DNA from: CAZVIJ01 sp964626735
GTDB taxonomy: Bacteria; Patescibacteriota; Dojkabacteria; JAOAGR01
Direction: 5' to 3'
NCBI GenBank assembly: GCA_964626735.1
Contig: CAZVIJ010000009.1
Coordinates: 1-41,405, forward strand
DNA length: 41,405 nucleotides
Made by a program: the position numbers and the translations under genes
Shown here: in pieces, positions 16,104-25,257 of the stretch
Layout: each line of letters begins with the position of its first letter
Numbering within the stretch: the first letter of the stretch is position 1
Notes under the pieces: generated by a model
Seen by the model: the letters and a program-made list of their open reading frames with translations, nothing else
Databases searched by the model: none
What the model was told of the DNA's origin: nothing

Positions 16104-16721
16104 ATGCCACCATCATTAGAGAGCGAGCCTAAAGGTTCGCTCCTGCCGGAACCATTAATTTTCGACAAGGATATGCAGGCTCAAACGACGCCGCTCGAGA
16201 TCATTGAGCGCAACGGAGGCGTACGGGTGTTTGTATTCGGCTATCTTGGCGATGAACAAGCGATGGAATTATATTTGTCTCAACGCGAAGCGATCACTAC
16301 TTCCGGCATAACTCACTTGATAGGTACACAATTCGGGATTGCCGAAGATGGTGTTTCGCTGAGGATAGTACGTCAGCATGTACCGTTGGTTGAGGAAGAC
16401 GACGGTATCACTGACCGTACGATTCAACTCGAGAATACCGACGAAACCGTCCCCCAAACCACGGAAGCCCACGAACAGACCGCGATGCAAACAGCGGCAG
16501 GTGTACGAAGGCTGCTCGAAGCGAATTTTGAGGCGCGAGTATTGATTCTGTGCGATCAATTGCATGCCATGAGCACCGAGGACAGCGATTTGCAGTCTGT
16601 TGCATCGGCGCTTGCGGATCAGGGGATCGATGTAGTAACCAGTTGGGCTGTCCATAGGGATAATCCGACAAACCGACGCTTCGTTGAATTGACGACAGCG
16701 GATACTTTCGATCAGTTGTAA
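16104..16721 (+). CDS. Hypothetical protein (205 aa)
   Basis: No family recognised. Soluble, acidic, probably alpha/beta: V-R-V-F-V-F-G-Y-L-G-D-E, a glutamate/threonine-rich middle, and A-R-V-L-I-L-C-D-Q-L-H near the C-terminus look like strands with flanking helices. TATACT at 16091-16096 ends seven bases before the ATG, transcribed away from the ABC operon whose promoter lies just upstream in the opposite direction. Confidence 0.7.
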   Translation: MPPSLESEPKGSLLPEPLIFDKDMQAQTTPLEIIERNGGVRVFVFGYLGDEQAMELYLSQREAITTSGITHLIGTQFGIAEDGVSLRIVRQHVPLVEEDDGITDRTIQLENTDETVPQTTEAHEQTAMQTAAGVRRLLEANFEARVLILCDQLHAMSTEDSDLQSVASALADQGIDVVTSWAVHRDNPTNRRFVELTTADTFDQL

Positions 16722-16773
16722 ATGCATCGCTTCATAATTCCTTCATCGATCGGCGATAGAATCGTGTGCACCT

Positions 16774-19007
16774 ATGAAACTATCATTGAGCAGAAAAATC
16801 CTTGAGCGAGGCGGTCTTGCCCTAATCGTACTTTTTTCCGTAATCCTCAACACGGTTTCGTTGAAGAAAATAGGATACGGCAATCAGTACTATGCTGCGG
16901 CTATCAAAAGCATGCTGACCAGCTGGAAGAACTTTTTCTTCGTCTCATTCGACCCAGGAGGCTTCGTATCTATCGATAAACCACCAGTCGCGTTCTGGCT
17001 CGATGCGATCAGCACGAAACTGTTCGGATTCAATAGCTTCGGATTGCTCTTGCCGCAGGTAGCTGCAGCAACGGGCAGCGTCATACTTCTCTACTTCCTG
17101 GTCAAGAAAAAATTCGGAGGACTTGCTGGGTTGATAGCCGCATTTGCAATGGCCGTTTCCCCCGTTCTCGTAATTGTCGCCAGGAACAACACGCCCGACA
17201 GCGTTCTCGTATTCTTCCTTATTCTCGCATCCTGGGCTTTAATTCGATCAATTGAGCGTACATCGCTCAAATGGCTTCTTATATCTGCTGTTCTTGTCGG
17301 CATCGGGTTCAACATCAAAATGCTGCAAGCATATCTGGTGGTTCCTGCACTTGTCGTTACCTACTTTTTTGCCTCGGATTTTTCTTTCAAGAAAAAGATA
17401 CTTCATCTTGCCCTGTTCGTAACCGTTATGGTCGTCGTCTCGCTTTCGTGGCTGAAGATCGTCGATCTCACTCCTAAAGACAAACGCCCGTATGTCGGTT
17501 CGAGCCAGGACAATTCTGCCTTAAGCCTTGCATTGGGGTACAACGGATTGGAACGATTGTTGGGGCAAAAACGTGATGTGAATGGTGAATCCCGTTTCAC
17601 CGCAGCCGGCGCCGGGGGAACAGGAGCTTTTACGATGCCGTTTAATCAAGGCCAAGGCCCAGCAAATGGTCAGCTCCCGTTTCCCGGCAATCCAGGCGAG
17701 GTTCAAGGCGTTCGAGGCGGGCCGGGATTCTCAAACGGAGAGAAAAGCCCGTTCAAGCTTTTCAACGAAGAACTCGGTTCCCAGTCGGGCTGGCTCATTC
17801 CTTTCGCGCTTGTTGCTGCATTCGTTACGGTTTTCAGAAGAAAGATAAAGCTTCCACTCCAACCGGAACAACGCGATGCTCTCCTCTGGGGCACGTGGCT
17901 TTTGACAGGAGGCGTTTTCTTCAGCGTAGCTGGGTTTTTCCACCAGTACTACTTATCCATGTTATCGGCACCGATAGCTGCGCTCATGGGTATAGGATTT
18001 GTCGAACTGTGGGCACTCTTTGAGGGCAAGTCGTATCGAAAGATTTTCTTACCCGCGGCGTTGTTACTGACCGTTATAGCAGAATGGCATATCCTCAAAT
18101 CGTACCCAGCGTACAGCAAGTGGCTTACGCCAATTCTCGCCGGAACATGTATCGCGTTCGCCGCACTATCCCTTTTTGAGTTGATCAAACGTGGCGCACC
18201 GTTACTGTTGAGCAAGATCGGGTATGCATTAGCGATTGCGGGTATTTTTTCCGGGCCAGTCGTCTGGTCGGTGTATACCGGCTTTCACGTTCCCGCTTCA
18301 AATACGATCCCGGTGGCAGGTCCCGAGTCTACGAACGCCAACCGGTTCGGTCGCGGCTTGCCGGGAAACTTCCAGAACGTCGCGAATCTTTTTGCGGACG
18401 GCAATCAGAATAACATGCCGATGGGGCAACGCCCCGGAGGCCTATTCGAAGGGAGAGCCGTCGATGAGAAATTGCTCTCGTATCTCGAAAAAAACCAAGG
18501 CTCTACGAAGTATCTTTTTGCGACGACGAACTCGAATACCGCTGCCCCGTATATCATCAAAACCGGTTTGCCGGTTATGACGCTCGGCGGTTTCAACGGG
18601 AACGACCCGATTCTTACGCTACAAGAGTTCAAAGAACTCGTAAAAAACAATACGGTGCGCTATTTCATGCAAGGAGAATTCGGCGGAGGGTTCGGTGGCG
18701 GCATCGGTACCGGCAACCAAGAAGCGGCAGAGAATGGTTTTGGGATGTTCAGGGATGGCAGGGGCGGCAGAAGATTTACGCAAAACATGGTGATCCCGCA
18801 GGGTATGCCCGGAGTTCCGCCGGTAGGCACTATTCCCGTCGGAGAAAGTATGATGGGCGGCGGGCTTCCGGGACTCGGCTGGGGTACAAACCAAGAGATT
18901 ATTTCTTGGGTGACAAGCACCTGCAAAACCATACCTGCGGCTGAAATTTANNNNNNNNNNATTCTGGTCAACTGTACGATTGTTCTACTGCCTTACCTAC
19001 AATCTGA
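16774..19007 (+). CDS. GT39/ArnT-like polytopic glycosyltransferase, interrupted by an assembly gap
   Basis: About 740 residues. Numerous membrane helices surround an early loop with F-D-P-G-G-F-V-S-I-D-K-P-P-V-A-F-W, typical of dolichyl/undecaprenyl-phosphate-sugar transferases of the PMT/ArnT superfamily, which move a sugar from a lipid carrier to an outer-surface acceptor. Two Gly/Asn/Phe-rich loops (near residues 270-325 and 625-700) are family-typical insertions. Ten Ns at 18951-18960 break the frame. After them S-G-Q-L-Y-D-C-S-T-A-L-P-T-I and TGA (19005-19007) give the expected C-terminus. Continuing in the original frame to 19041 gives nonsense. TAGAAT (16757-16762) is 11 bases before the ATG. 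Confidence 0.85.
18951..18960. other. Ten-N scaffold gap
   Basis: The true missing length must be 3k+2 bases if the glycosyltransferase frame is to continue from ...P-A-A-E-I-(Y) into S-G-Q-L-Y-D-C. Ten does not fit, so the N run is a placeholder rather than a measured gap. Confidence 0.9.
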
Positions 19008-19872
19008 TATATTGACCTCGTATTCTGTCGTTCGAGGTTAGCATGAGGCCGTAGTCACGCTCGCCATCTTTCAGGGTGCTCTCGAAATCGTCCGGCCTAT
19101 CGAAATACATGAGGGCGTCGATAAAGACATCCCGCAGCGCATCGACGAACGGGTTCGGCTTCACCGGGCTTTGGATTTGCGAGCGCATTCGCGCCAAACG
19201 TCGTTCGTCGGAAAATATATCGCTGAAGAAGAGCATTCCCAACTGCGGAACTCCCCCCTTCCGCATTAGGGTGTACAGGACCCTCACTTCATCTTCGGGC
19301 TTAACTTTTTCCTCGGGGCTTCTTCCCTCGCTTGTTTGGTTGAGCCATGAGTAAAGATCTCTGCCGACCCGGTAGTCGTACGTATAGGTTACGATCTTTT
19401 GTTTACCCTGTTGAGCATTCTCGTTACCGTTGTCTTCCTTGGTTCGCTGCTTGGTGAGCACGCGGGGTCCGGCTCCTCCGATCCCCCTGTCCTCATCTTC
19501 GGGCTGCATAAGGTCGCGTTCTTGGCGGACATCGCGCGGATGCAATATATGATTGAGCCAGTGCGTGACATAGACATTGTAGAATATGCTTCTTCCGGGG
19601 TTGAACGGATCCGCTCCGGTATCGAACCGAGCCGACATGGCATGCAACGCGCGGTACGTCGTGAGCCCGTGCATCATTAGGCATGCGCCGACCATAGGAC
19701 GGCGGACGTACTCAAGCTTTGTTGCGTGGTTCGTGGTAAAGATAACCGGTTCGTTCTTCTGATAGGCGCCGCGATCGGCAGCGACGATATCGAGAGACGC
19801 GTCGGTAAAAGCGGGAAACAGAGCCAATTGCGACTCCCTATTCAGCGTAAATTGTACATGCGGCAATGCCAT
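18997..19872 (-). CDS. Hypothetical protein (291 aa)
   Basis: No family recognised. Soluble, with a charged low-complexity loop in the middle (T-K-E-D-N-G-N-E-N-A-Q-Q-G-K-Q-K). The C-terminus carries R-M-R-S-Q-I-Q and D-V-F-I-D-A-L-M-Y-F-D. TATAAT at 19887-19892 is 14 bases before the ATG. Its stop overlaps the corrected end of the glycosyltransferase by 11 bases. Confidence 0.7.
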   Translation of the reverse strand: MALPHVQFTLNRESQLALFPAFTDASLDIVAADRGAYQKNEPVIFTTNHATKLEYVRRPMVGACLMMHGLTTYRALHAMSARFDTGADPFNPGRSIFYNVYVTHWLNHILHPRDVRQERDLMQPEDEDRGIGGAGPRVLTKQRTKEDNGNENAQQGKQKIVTYTYDYRVGRDLYSWLNQTSEGRSPEEKVKPEDEVRVLYTLMRKGGVPQLGMLFFSDIFSDERRLARMRSQIQSPVKPNPFVDALRDVFIDALMYFDRPDDFESTLKDGERDYGLMLTSNDRIRGQYIRL

Positions 19873-19938
19873 AAGAAATATGCGAGATTATACTGCATCT
19901 GGCTCAAATGCATAGAGACCGATGGCTTTGTGCTACAC

Positions 19939-19944
19939 TATACC
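19939..19944 (+). promoter_or_regulatory. -10 box (TATACC) deciding a GTG start
   Basis: TATACC followed by AAGACC and GTG at 19951. It selects the start that leaves a clean signal peptide and avoids a 75-residue extension overlapping the divergent gene. Confidence 0.55.
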
Positions 19945-19950
19945 AAGACC

Positions 19951-21600
19951 GTGCGAAAAAAAATTGAGAAAATCTTGAAACTTTTCCAACCGATTGTATT
20001 TACGCTTTGTTTCGGTTTGTTTGCATTCAACGCGCATGCCGCCACTACCTGGGGACCGATAACGGTTCCCACTTCGACGACGATATCTAGGGGCACCATA
20101 AGCCTAAGCGCGAGCAATCTCTACGGAGGCGCGGCAGTTTACTATAAAGATAGCGCGATACCTGATACGAGCGCAGCCAAAGGCAATATCATCGACTTTT
20201 CCCAAGGAGGCGCACTTCTCTCCCATGCGATTTGGACATTTCCTCGGACGCTTAAGGAGCAGCAGCTCTGCTACACATCCCAGCAGAAGGTGCTTAAAAT
20301 ACCGGAATTTACCGAAACCGACCTAGCCTGCAATACCACCAACAAAGATTCCAATGACGAGTGCTACTGCAAGTACACCATTCCGCACAACAACCCTACC
20401 CAGGGAGGCTCGACGGGTGACGGCTGGTACGGCAACGTCAATACGAAAAACAATCCGTCGAGTGTTACGGTGGTCAACAATACCATCAAGGTTTCGACGA
20501 GACTGGTGAATTTCAACTTCGCATTCAACAAGGGCTCAAAAGGTTCAGATCCCCGATCTCCCTATCCCGACGCTTCCAACACCGCGCTTTGGCAGACCGA
20601 TATGTGGATCGACCAAACGTTCTCGTTTCACCCGACCCTGCAGAACGTCATCGTCGTCGATACGAAAGTTACCTACTGCAAGGACGGCAATGCGGGTTGC
20701 GCGAAAAAGCCGATCATGTTCGCGGATAACCAAATCATGACCATGTTTACCCAAGGCCTAAACGCTAAATACGGCTCGGGCTTAACCGGTCCCTACGCTC
20801 GGCTCGCGTATTTCAGCAAGACAACGAATACATACGAGATATACGGAACCAAGTCGGCGAGCGATCCGAGAAAAATACCGCGATCGATAACGCTCAAAGC
20901 GGGAGAAGCGGAAGATTGGGTTGCCGCCCTGCACAATAATCAGAATATGGGAGTCGGCATCAGCATAAAGAACTACCAAGGCATTTCCTCAACGACGGCA
21001 ACTTCCAACAATCATGGCGGCTACCATATGGGAGATAGCGACGGGTGGCCGACGCTCACGGCAATTCGTCCTCAACTCGATCGCTTCCAGAATACCGGCA
21101 TAACGAGGGTTGAGGTCGGCGAACCGTTCTCAAAAAATATTCCCGCCGGATACGACTTGAGCAACATGAAAATCTTCGACTGGCAGACTGATCCTGCTGC
21201 CATCAAGAACGATGTCAACACCTTATTCTCCATTATGCCGGGCGGCTCATTTACGTACCGCGGCTTTATGGCAACCGGCACGCTCGACCAAATCCGCGGT
21301 GCGCTCAAGCAAGCCAACATCTCCGATACGACCCCGCTTCCGACCACTACCACCGCTCCTACGGCAACTCGGGTTCCTACCCCGACGGCCACCACTCCTC
21401 CACGGGCAACCGATACTCCCCTCCCCTGCTCGCTAAAGCCATCGGGAGATGCAAACTGCGATGGTCTCATCAATCTCAACGACTTCGAACGGTTCAGGCA
21501 AGAATATACCGGCCTGCTCGCCTCTAAAACCTCCGACTTTAACGCAGACGCGAAGATTTCATTGATGGACTTCGAGGTATGGAGGAGGAACTTTAAGTAA
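19951..21600 (+). CDS. Secreted protein with C-terminal dockerin-like repeats
   Basis: 549 residues from GTG. A signal peptide (positive M-R-K-K-I-E-K, hydrophobic core, probable cleavage after A-H-A at residue 30) is followed by a roughly 430-residue beta-rich domain with paired cysteines that I cannot assign. A Thr/Pro linker leads to two calcium-binding repeats, G-D-A-N-C-D-G-L-I-N-L-N-D-F-E and D-F-N-A-D-A-K-I-S-L-M-D-F-E, each ending in R-x-x-F/Y. These match the type I dockerin loop-helix pattern, used elsewhere to dock onto cohesins. No cohesin is seen here, so the repeats may serve another surface attachment. Confidence 0.8.
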   Translation: MRKKIEKILKLFQPIVFTLCFGLFAFNAHAATTWGPITVPTSTTISRGTISLSASNLYGGAAVYYKDSAIPDTSAAKGNIIDFSQGGALLSHAIWTFPRTLKEQQLCYTSQQKVLKIPEFTETDLACNTTNKDSNDECYCKYTIPHNNPTQGGSTGDGWYGNVNTKNNPSSVTVVNNTIKVSTRLVNFNFAFNKGSKGSDPRSPYPDASNTALWQTDMWIDQTFSFHPTLQNVIVVDTKVTYCKDGNAGCAKKPIMFADNQIMTMFTQGLNAKYGSGLTGPYARLAYFSKTTNTYEIYGTKSASDPRKIPRSITLKAGEAEDWVAALHNNQNMGVGISIKNYQGISSTTATSNNHGGYHMGDSDGWPTLTAIRPQLDRFQNTGITRVEVGEPFSKNIPAGYDLSNMKIFDWQTDPAAIKNDVNTLFSIMPGGSFTYRGFMATGTLDQIRGALKQANISDTTPLPTTTTAPTATRVPTPTATTPPRATDTPLPCSLKPSGDANCDGLINLNDFERFRQEYTGLLASKTSDFNADAKISLMDFEVWRRNFK

Positions 21601-21624
21601 GATGCTGCGCCAGGCTCTTGATCT

Positions 21625-22038
21625 TTATACCGTATAGACGACTTCAAAGAGTATCGAACCGGGCAATTCGAACATCACTTGGTAGTACGTGCCGTTTTCG
21701 CCGACAAAGTCAGGCCTGTCGCGCGGTGTTTCGAACAACGGTTCGATGCCGTTCGGTTTCATGAACTCGACGTAGAACATATCGACATCTGAGCGATTGG
21801 CGACATGGATGCCCAAGTGATTCAAGCCGTTTGAGTCTCGGTCGTTTGGTGCTGCAACGGTTGCTGATAGGATCCAGATCGATGTTTGGGTCGGTGTCAT
21901 ATAGCCGATCCCCCAGTCTTCATCGACGATTTTCGTATAGCCGAGGAATTCGAAACATTTCTTGTATATTTCTACATTCTCGGAAAAGTTCTGTATGCAG
22001 AGCTGGAGGTGCCCCAGCGTCGATTCTATTTTTGCCAT
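21625..22038 (-). CDS. VOC-fold (glyoxalase/bleomycin-resistance superfamily) protein
   Basis: 137 residues. H10 in T-L-G-H-L-Q-L-C-I, G-L-N-H-L-G-I-H-V and the C-terminal L-F-E-V-V-Y match the metal-ligand positions of the two beta-alpha-beta-beta-beta modules. The reaction cannot be assigned; the superfamily includes isomerases, dioxygenases and drug-binding proteins. TATAAT at 22045-22050 ends exactly six bases before the ATG at 22038, which excludes a 16-residue upstream extension. Confidence 0.85.
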   Translation of the reverse strand: MAKIESTLGHLQLCIQNFSENVEIYKKCFEFLGYTKIVDEDWGIGYMTPTQTSIWILSATVAAPNDRDSNGLNHLGIHVANRSDVDMFYVEFMKPNGIEPLFETPRDRPDFVGENGTYYQVMFELPGSILFEVVYTV

Positions 22039-22044
22039 GCCTAG

Positions 22045-22050
22045 ATTATA
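22045..22050 (-). promoter_or_regulatory. -10 box (TATAAT) of the VOC gene
   Basis: Minus-strand TATAAT, then CTAGGC, then ATG at 22038. Confidence 0.65.
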
Positions 22051-22115
22051 ACGAAGCAGCAGAGCAGGTCTACCGCGCTTCGTCACCGTTCGAGACTATG
22101 CGGAATAAAGGCCAA

Positions 22116-22787
22116 TTATTGGTGAAGTACGACCGGCCTTGCGTCTTGGCATAATGTAGCGATAGCCCCGAGGAAATGGGTTCCAATGTCTACCATGGTT
22201 AGCGAAGGCGTTAAGACTCCTGATTCACGAGCCTCGACGAGCTCATCGATATGGGACATTTTCGTTAGCGCGATCGGAACGTACGGAACCGTGAACGGCA
22301 TGCGCTGGCGAGCTCCCATCGTTGAGAATACATCCGACTCCTGAGCATATCTCAAGAATTGGGATGAATCGAATACCATAAGATCGCCCACCCGTTTCCG
22401 TCCTATACCGAGCAAATTGTTCAAGCGAGGGTCAAGCATCACGCCTCCCGATTCAATTGCCGGCGGCACATGTATCGGCTCGCGCAAAATGACGGGAAAG
22501 GGTCGCAAGAATACTTCTTCCTTCGCCCTGATTAGTTCCAGCACTTCAAATTGGAAATCGACATTGCGTATGCTATCGGAGTCATAGTCGGTAAATCCCG
22601 CTCCAGCAAGCATCATTACCATCGATATGGCGACATCGGCGGAACTCAGCTGAGCGGCAGTCAGGTACGGAAGCAATGTCAGCACGTACATGGGGCTTGC
22701 CGCCTGCGCTTCCGCATCCAGATGATTATCGAGCGCATATTGCTGCGAAACGCGAACTTGGAAAAATGGATCGAAGTGGAGGTTCAT
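22116..22787 (-). CDS. Hypothetical protein, RQRMPFT paralogue A (223 aa)
   Basis: No known family recognised, but it shares the motif R-Q-R-M-P-F-T-V-P-Y-V-P and the surrounding layout with the next gene upstream (22828-23472), so the two arose by duplication. Soluble; the C-terminal helix M-V-D-I-G-T-H-F-L-G-A-I-A-T-L-C aligns with a similar segment in the partner. TATACT at 22793-22798 ends five bases before the ATG. A GTG seven codons upstream would include the promoter in the reading frame and is rejected. Confidence 0.75.
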   Translation of the reverse strand: MNLHFDPFFQVRVSQQYALDNHLDAEAQAASPMYVLTLLPYLTAAQLSSADVAISMVMMLAGAGFTDYDSDSIRNVDFQFEVLELIRAKEEVFLRPFPVILREPIHVPPAIESGGVMLDPRLNNLLGIGRKRVGDLMVFDSSQFLRYAQESDVFSTMGARQRMPFTVPYVPIALTKMSHIDELVEARESGVLTPSLTMVDIGTHFLGAIATLCQDARPVVLHQ

Positions 22788-22792
22788 ACCGG

Positions 22793-22798
22793 AGTATA
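22793..22798 (-). promoter_or_regulatory. -10 box (TATACT) of paralogue A
   Basis: Minus-strand TATACT, then CCGGT, then ATG at 22787. Confidence 0.55.
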
Positions 22799-22827
22799 TA
22801 ATTTTCACTATCGTGTTCGTAGATTGC

Positions 22828-23472
22828 TTACGCGTCGTGTACCATCGCTTGCCGCGTATCGTCTAGAAGGCAATACAGCGATGCAACGGTCAAGTACGCA
22901 ATCGTGTCCGGGGTGAACGGCAGCGGCATTTCGAATTCGCCTTCAGGCAGATCGGCGTGGTCAATATCGATTGCCGTGGAAATGAGCAAGGGCACGTACG
23001 GAATGGTGAACGGCATCCGCTGCCTTCTTCCGTATAGGGCAAACGGTACGGATACCTTGGAACTCTCTTCGTACGCGCTCCTGGAGTAGATAAGCGAAAA
23101 GTCTTTCGGCGAAGGACCGTCCATAACTTCACGCGCTGAGATCGTTGAGCGCTTCTCCGGCTCGACTGCAATATTTACGAGCGGCGCAACGCATACGGAA
23201 TACGTTCCCCCGAACACTTCTGCAGAATCGAGTATATCGTCATACAGCTCTTGCTGCCCCGATTCCTTTTCGAGTACCCGGTTGCCTACCTGCACATATT
23301 GTTCTCCGACAACCAAAAGGCAGAGCGATAAGCCGAGCTTGTTCTTGCCATACGCAACGGCGGAGATATTCGGTGCAACGATCAATGGGACATCCGAGCA
23401 GGTTTTAATCGGGTGCGCATTTGCATATCGCTCGGACACTTTTACGTAGAGGTTTCTGTCTTGATAGACCAT
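22828..23472 (-). CDS. Hypothetical protein, RQRMPFT paralogue B (214 aa)
   Basis: Paralogue of the following gene: R-Q-R-M-P-F-T-I-P-Y-V-P near residue 150 and a C-terminal hydrophobic helix (T-I-A-Y-L-T-V-A-S-L-Y-C-L-L). The N-terminal half carries strand-like L-G-L-S-L-C-L-L-V-V-G-E-Q-Y-V-Q-V-G. No enzyme motif is seen. TATAAT at 23478-23483 ends five bases before the ATG, back to back with the promoter of the divergent 577-residue orphan. Confidence 0.75.
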   Translation of the reverse strand: MVYQDRNLYVKVSERYANAHPIKTCSDVPLIVAPNISAVAYGKNKLGLSLCLLVVGEQYVQVGNRVLEKESGQQELYDDILDSAEVFGGTYSVCVAPLVNIAVEPEKRSTISAREVMDGPSPKDFSLIYSRSAYEESSKVSVPFALYGRRQRMPFTIPYVPLLISTAIDIDHADLPEGEFEMPLPFTPDTIAYLTVASLYCLLDDTRQAMVHDA

Positions 23473-23477
23473 GGTGG

Positions 23478-23524
23478 ATTATACGGCTTTATTAGGGGAC
23501 GGCATACGCCGACGCTGGTATAAT
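23478..23524. promoter_or_regulatory. Divergent promoter pair with two TATAAT boxes
   Basis: The 57-base gap between divergent starts carries TATAAT at 23478-23483 (minus, five bases to ATG 23472) and TATAAT at 23519-23524 (plus, five bases to ATG 23530). Confidence 0.65.
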
Positions 23525-23529
23525 TGACC

Positions 23530-25257
23530 ATGCAAACGCCAGGCAGCTTCACGATCAGCGATATACTCGGTGCTCCGGAGAACGATGCGCCATACAGCAT
23601 TCCCGACCTGGCAGCAAAATACGGTAATTTCAATCTTCAGGAGTTTTTCGCTTTACCGGAATCATTTGTACCGACCCACCAAGATGGATATGGCCGTACG
23701 GTAGCAAACCCCCAAGCCCTACTTCCTGTCGTTGACGAAATGGCGTGGCTCATGACGACCGAGGTACCCGCGGCGATGGAATTCGCGGTAAAGGTAATGT
23801 CTCATTACACCGGTTACTTGAACGGAGTCTCGTACGCGTCGGAAGAAGTCCAGGCTGCGGTTACTGCGGCATATTTGAAGTTCACCGAAGCGATGTGCGA
23901 CCACCCGTATGTCGAAACGGGAGTAAGGGAACGCGCGGGACAAGAGGAAACCGCGTACAAGAAGTTCACGATCTTCTTCACTACTTCGCTTATGCCGATG
24001 CTCCATTCGCTGTACGGGATATTTCCCTCTGGGCTCGAACTCGAGCTGGCCTCGCGGTTCATGCGGAATAGTTCCAAGATCGATACGGAGACTTCATCGA
24101 TTATTGCCGAAGAGAAGATTTTCGCGGACTATTCCCAAATACTTCGTGCTGTCGTTTTCGGCGGACAATCCCCCGTCGAGATATTCCGGAGCGGCAAGCT
24201 CCCGATTTGGATCTCGCAATATCCGAATCATCAGGCCGTAATCAGGAGCATGACGAGCGTCGCCGTAAACGCGATCAAGCTGAACGACTGGGATAAAGGA
24301 AGGCGGCTGTTCCGTCCGAACTATTTTCCCGCCTTCGAATTGCTACGCGACTTGTCCGTCATCAATACGCTCTTGGGCGATTCCGGAGCGGAAGCTGCCG
24401 AAGTGACCGCTCTGCTCGAAGCATACGAAAGCCCTAAACTTATCGTGCCTCCCCAGACATCGTCTGCGTATACGAGGTACGTCGTTCGCTCGGCTTTGGG
24501 TGAAGGCGCTTTCGAAACCGTTCTCAACGACCCGGCGGAATTGATGGCACTTGTTCGTAGCGAAATGTTGGAGAAAACGAAAAGCAGCGACCACTGGTAC
24601 ATTTATCGGATGGCAGGCGGCGATATTCTAGAGTTGCTTCGGGATGTCAGTGCCGGTTCGCTCGATCTCGGGCATCCAGAACAGGCCGCCTACTACCTGC
24701 AGCGCCTCTTCGTGTATAGCCAACGCGCAGGCGAGCTTTCCCGCTGGTTCGATTCATCTGTGGAGGATATCATCTCCCGAACCATATCCGCGTATGCGTT
24801 ACGCCCCCGGCTCGAGGACGAGGACTATCGTTCGATCTACCTTCTGTTGGCTTTGAGCAAGGATTTGGGCAGCATCCGGGAAACCCTCATAGCCTATCCA
24901 CGGCTTACGCTCGACCTCGCCGCCGTTGCGCTCGAAGAAAAACGTATCCAATTCGATACGATGGAGGTCTATTGGTCGGCGGAGTTCGCCCCGGAAATGT
25001 TGGACCGCATGGAATTCCCTCAAGGTTTTATCCTTCCCGAAGCGCCAACGTCCCAACAAGCCAAAGATTTCATGCGCGCTCGGCGCAACTTCTTCATCGA
25101 TCAGCTTATCGATATCCTGCAGTCGCCGGAATTCCGTAAAGCTCTCGCTTTCCACGGAACTGCCGGCGACGAGATAGCACGTCTTTTTCGCGAAGCTGCC
25201 GATGACCGATACGATGAGATAATCGCGCGACTTCCCCATATGAAGCACTACCGCTAA
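23530..25257 (+). CDS. Hypothetical helical protein (575 aa)
   Basis: No family recognised. Long, soluble and mostly helical, acidic, with repeated L-x-x-A and E-L-x-x-L patterns that could form a helical solenoid, but no clear repeat unit can be stated. There is no signal or membrane helix. The ATG at 23530 lies five bases after TATAAT. The stop overlaps the umuC stop (CTAA) in convergent arrangement. Confidence 0.75.
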   Translation: MQTPGSFTISDILGAPENDAPYSIPDLAAKYGNFNLQEFFALPESFVPTHQDGYGRTVANPQALLPVVDEMAWLMTTEVPAAMEFAVKVMSHYTGYLNGVSYASEEVQAAVTAAYLKFTEAMCDHPYVETGVRERAGQEETAYKKFTIFFTTSLMPMLHSLYGIFPSGLELELASRFMRNSSKIDTETSSIIAEEKIFADYSQILRAVVFGGQSPVEIFRSGKLPIWISQYPNHQAVIRSMTSVAVNAIKLNDWDKGRRLFRPNYFPAFELLRDLSVINTLLGDSGAEAAEVTALLEAYESPKLIVPPQTSSAYTRYVVRSALGEGAFETVLNDPAELMALVRSEMLEKTKSSDHWYIYRMAGGDILELLRDVSAGSLDLGHPEQAAYYLQRLFVYSQRAGELSRWFDSSVEDIISRTISAYALRPRLEDEDYRSIYLLLALSKDLGSIRETLIAYPRLTLDLAAVALEEKRIQFDTMEVYWSAEFAPEMLDRMEFPQGFILPEAPTSQQAKDFMRARRNFFIDQLIDILQSPEFRKALAFHGTAGDEIARLFREAADDRYDEIIARLPHMKHYR

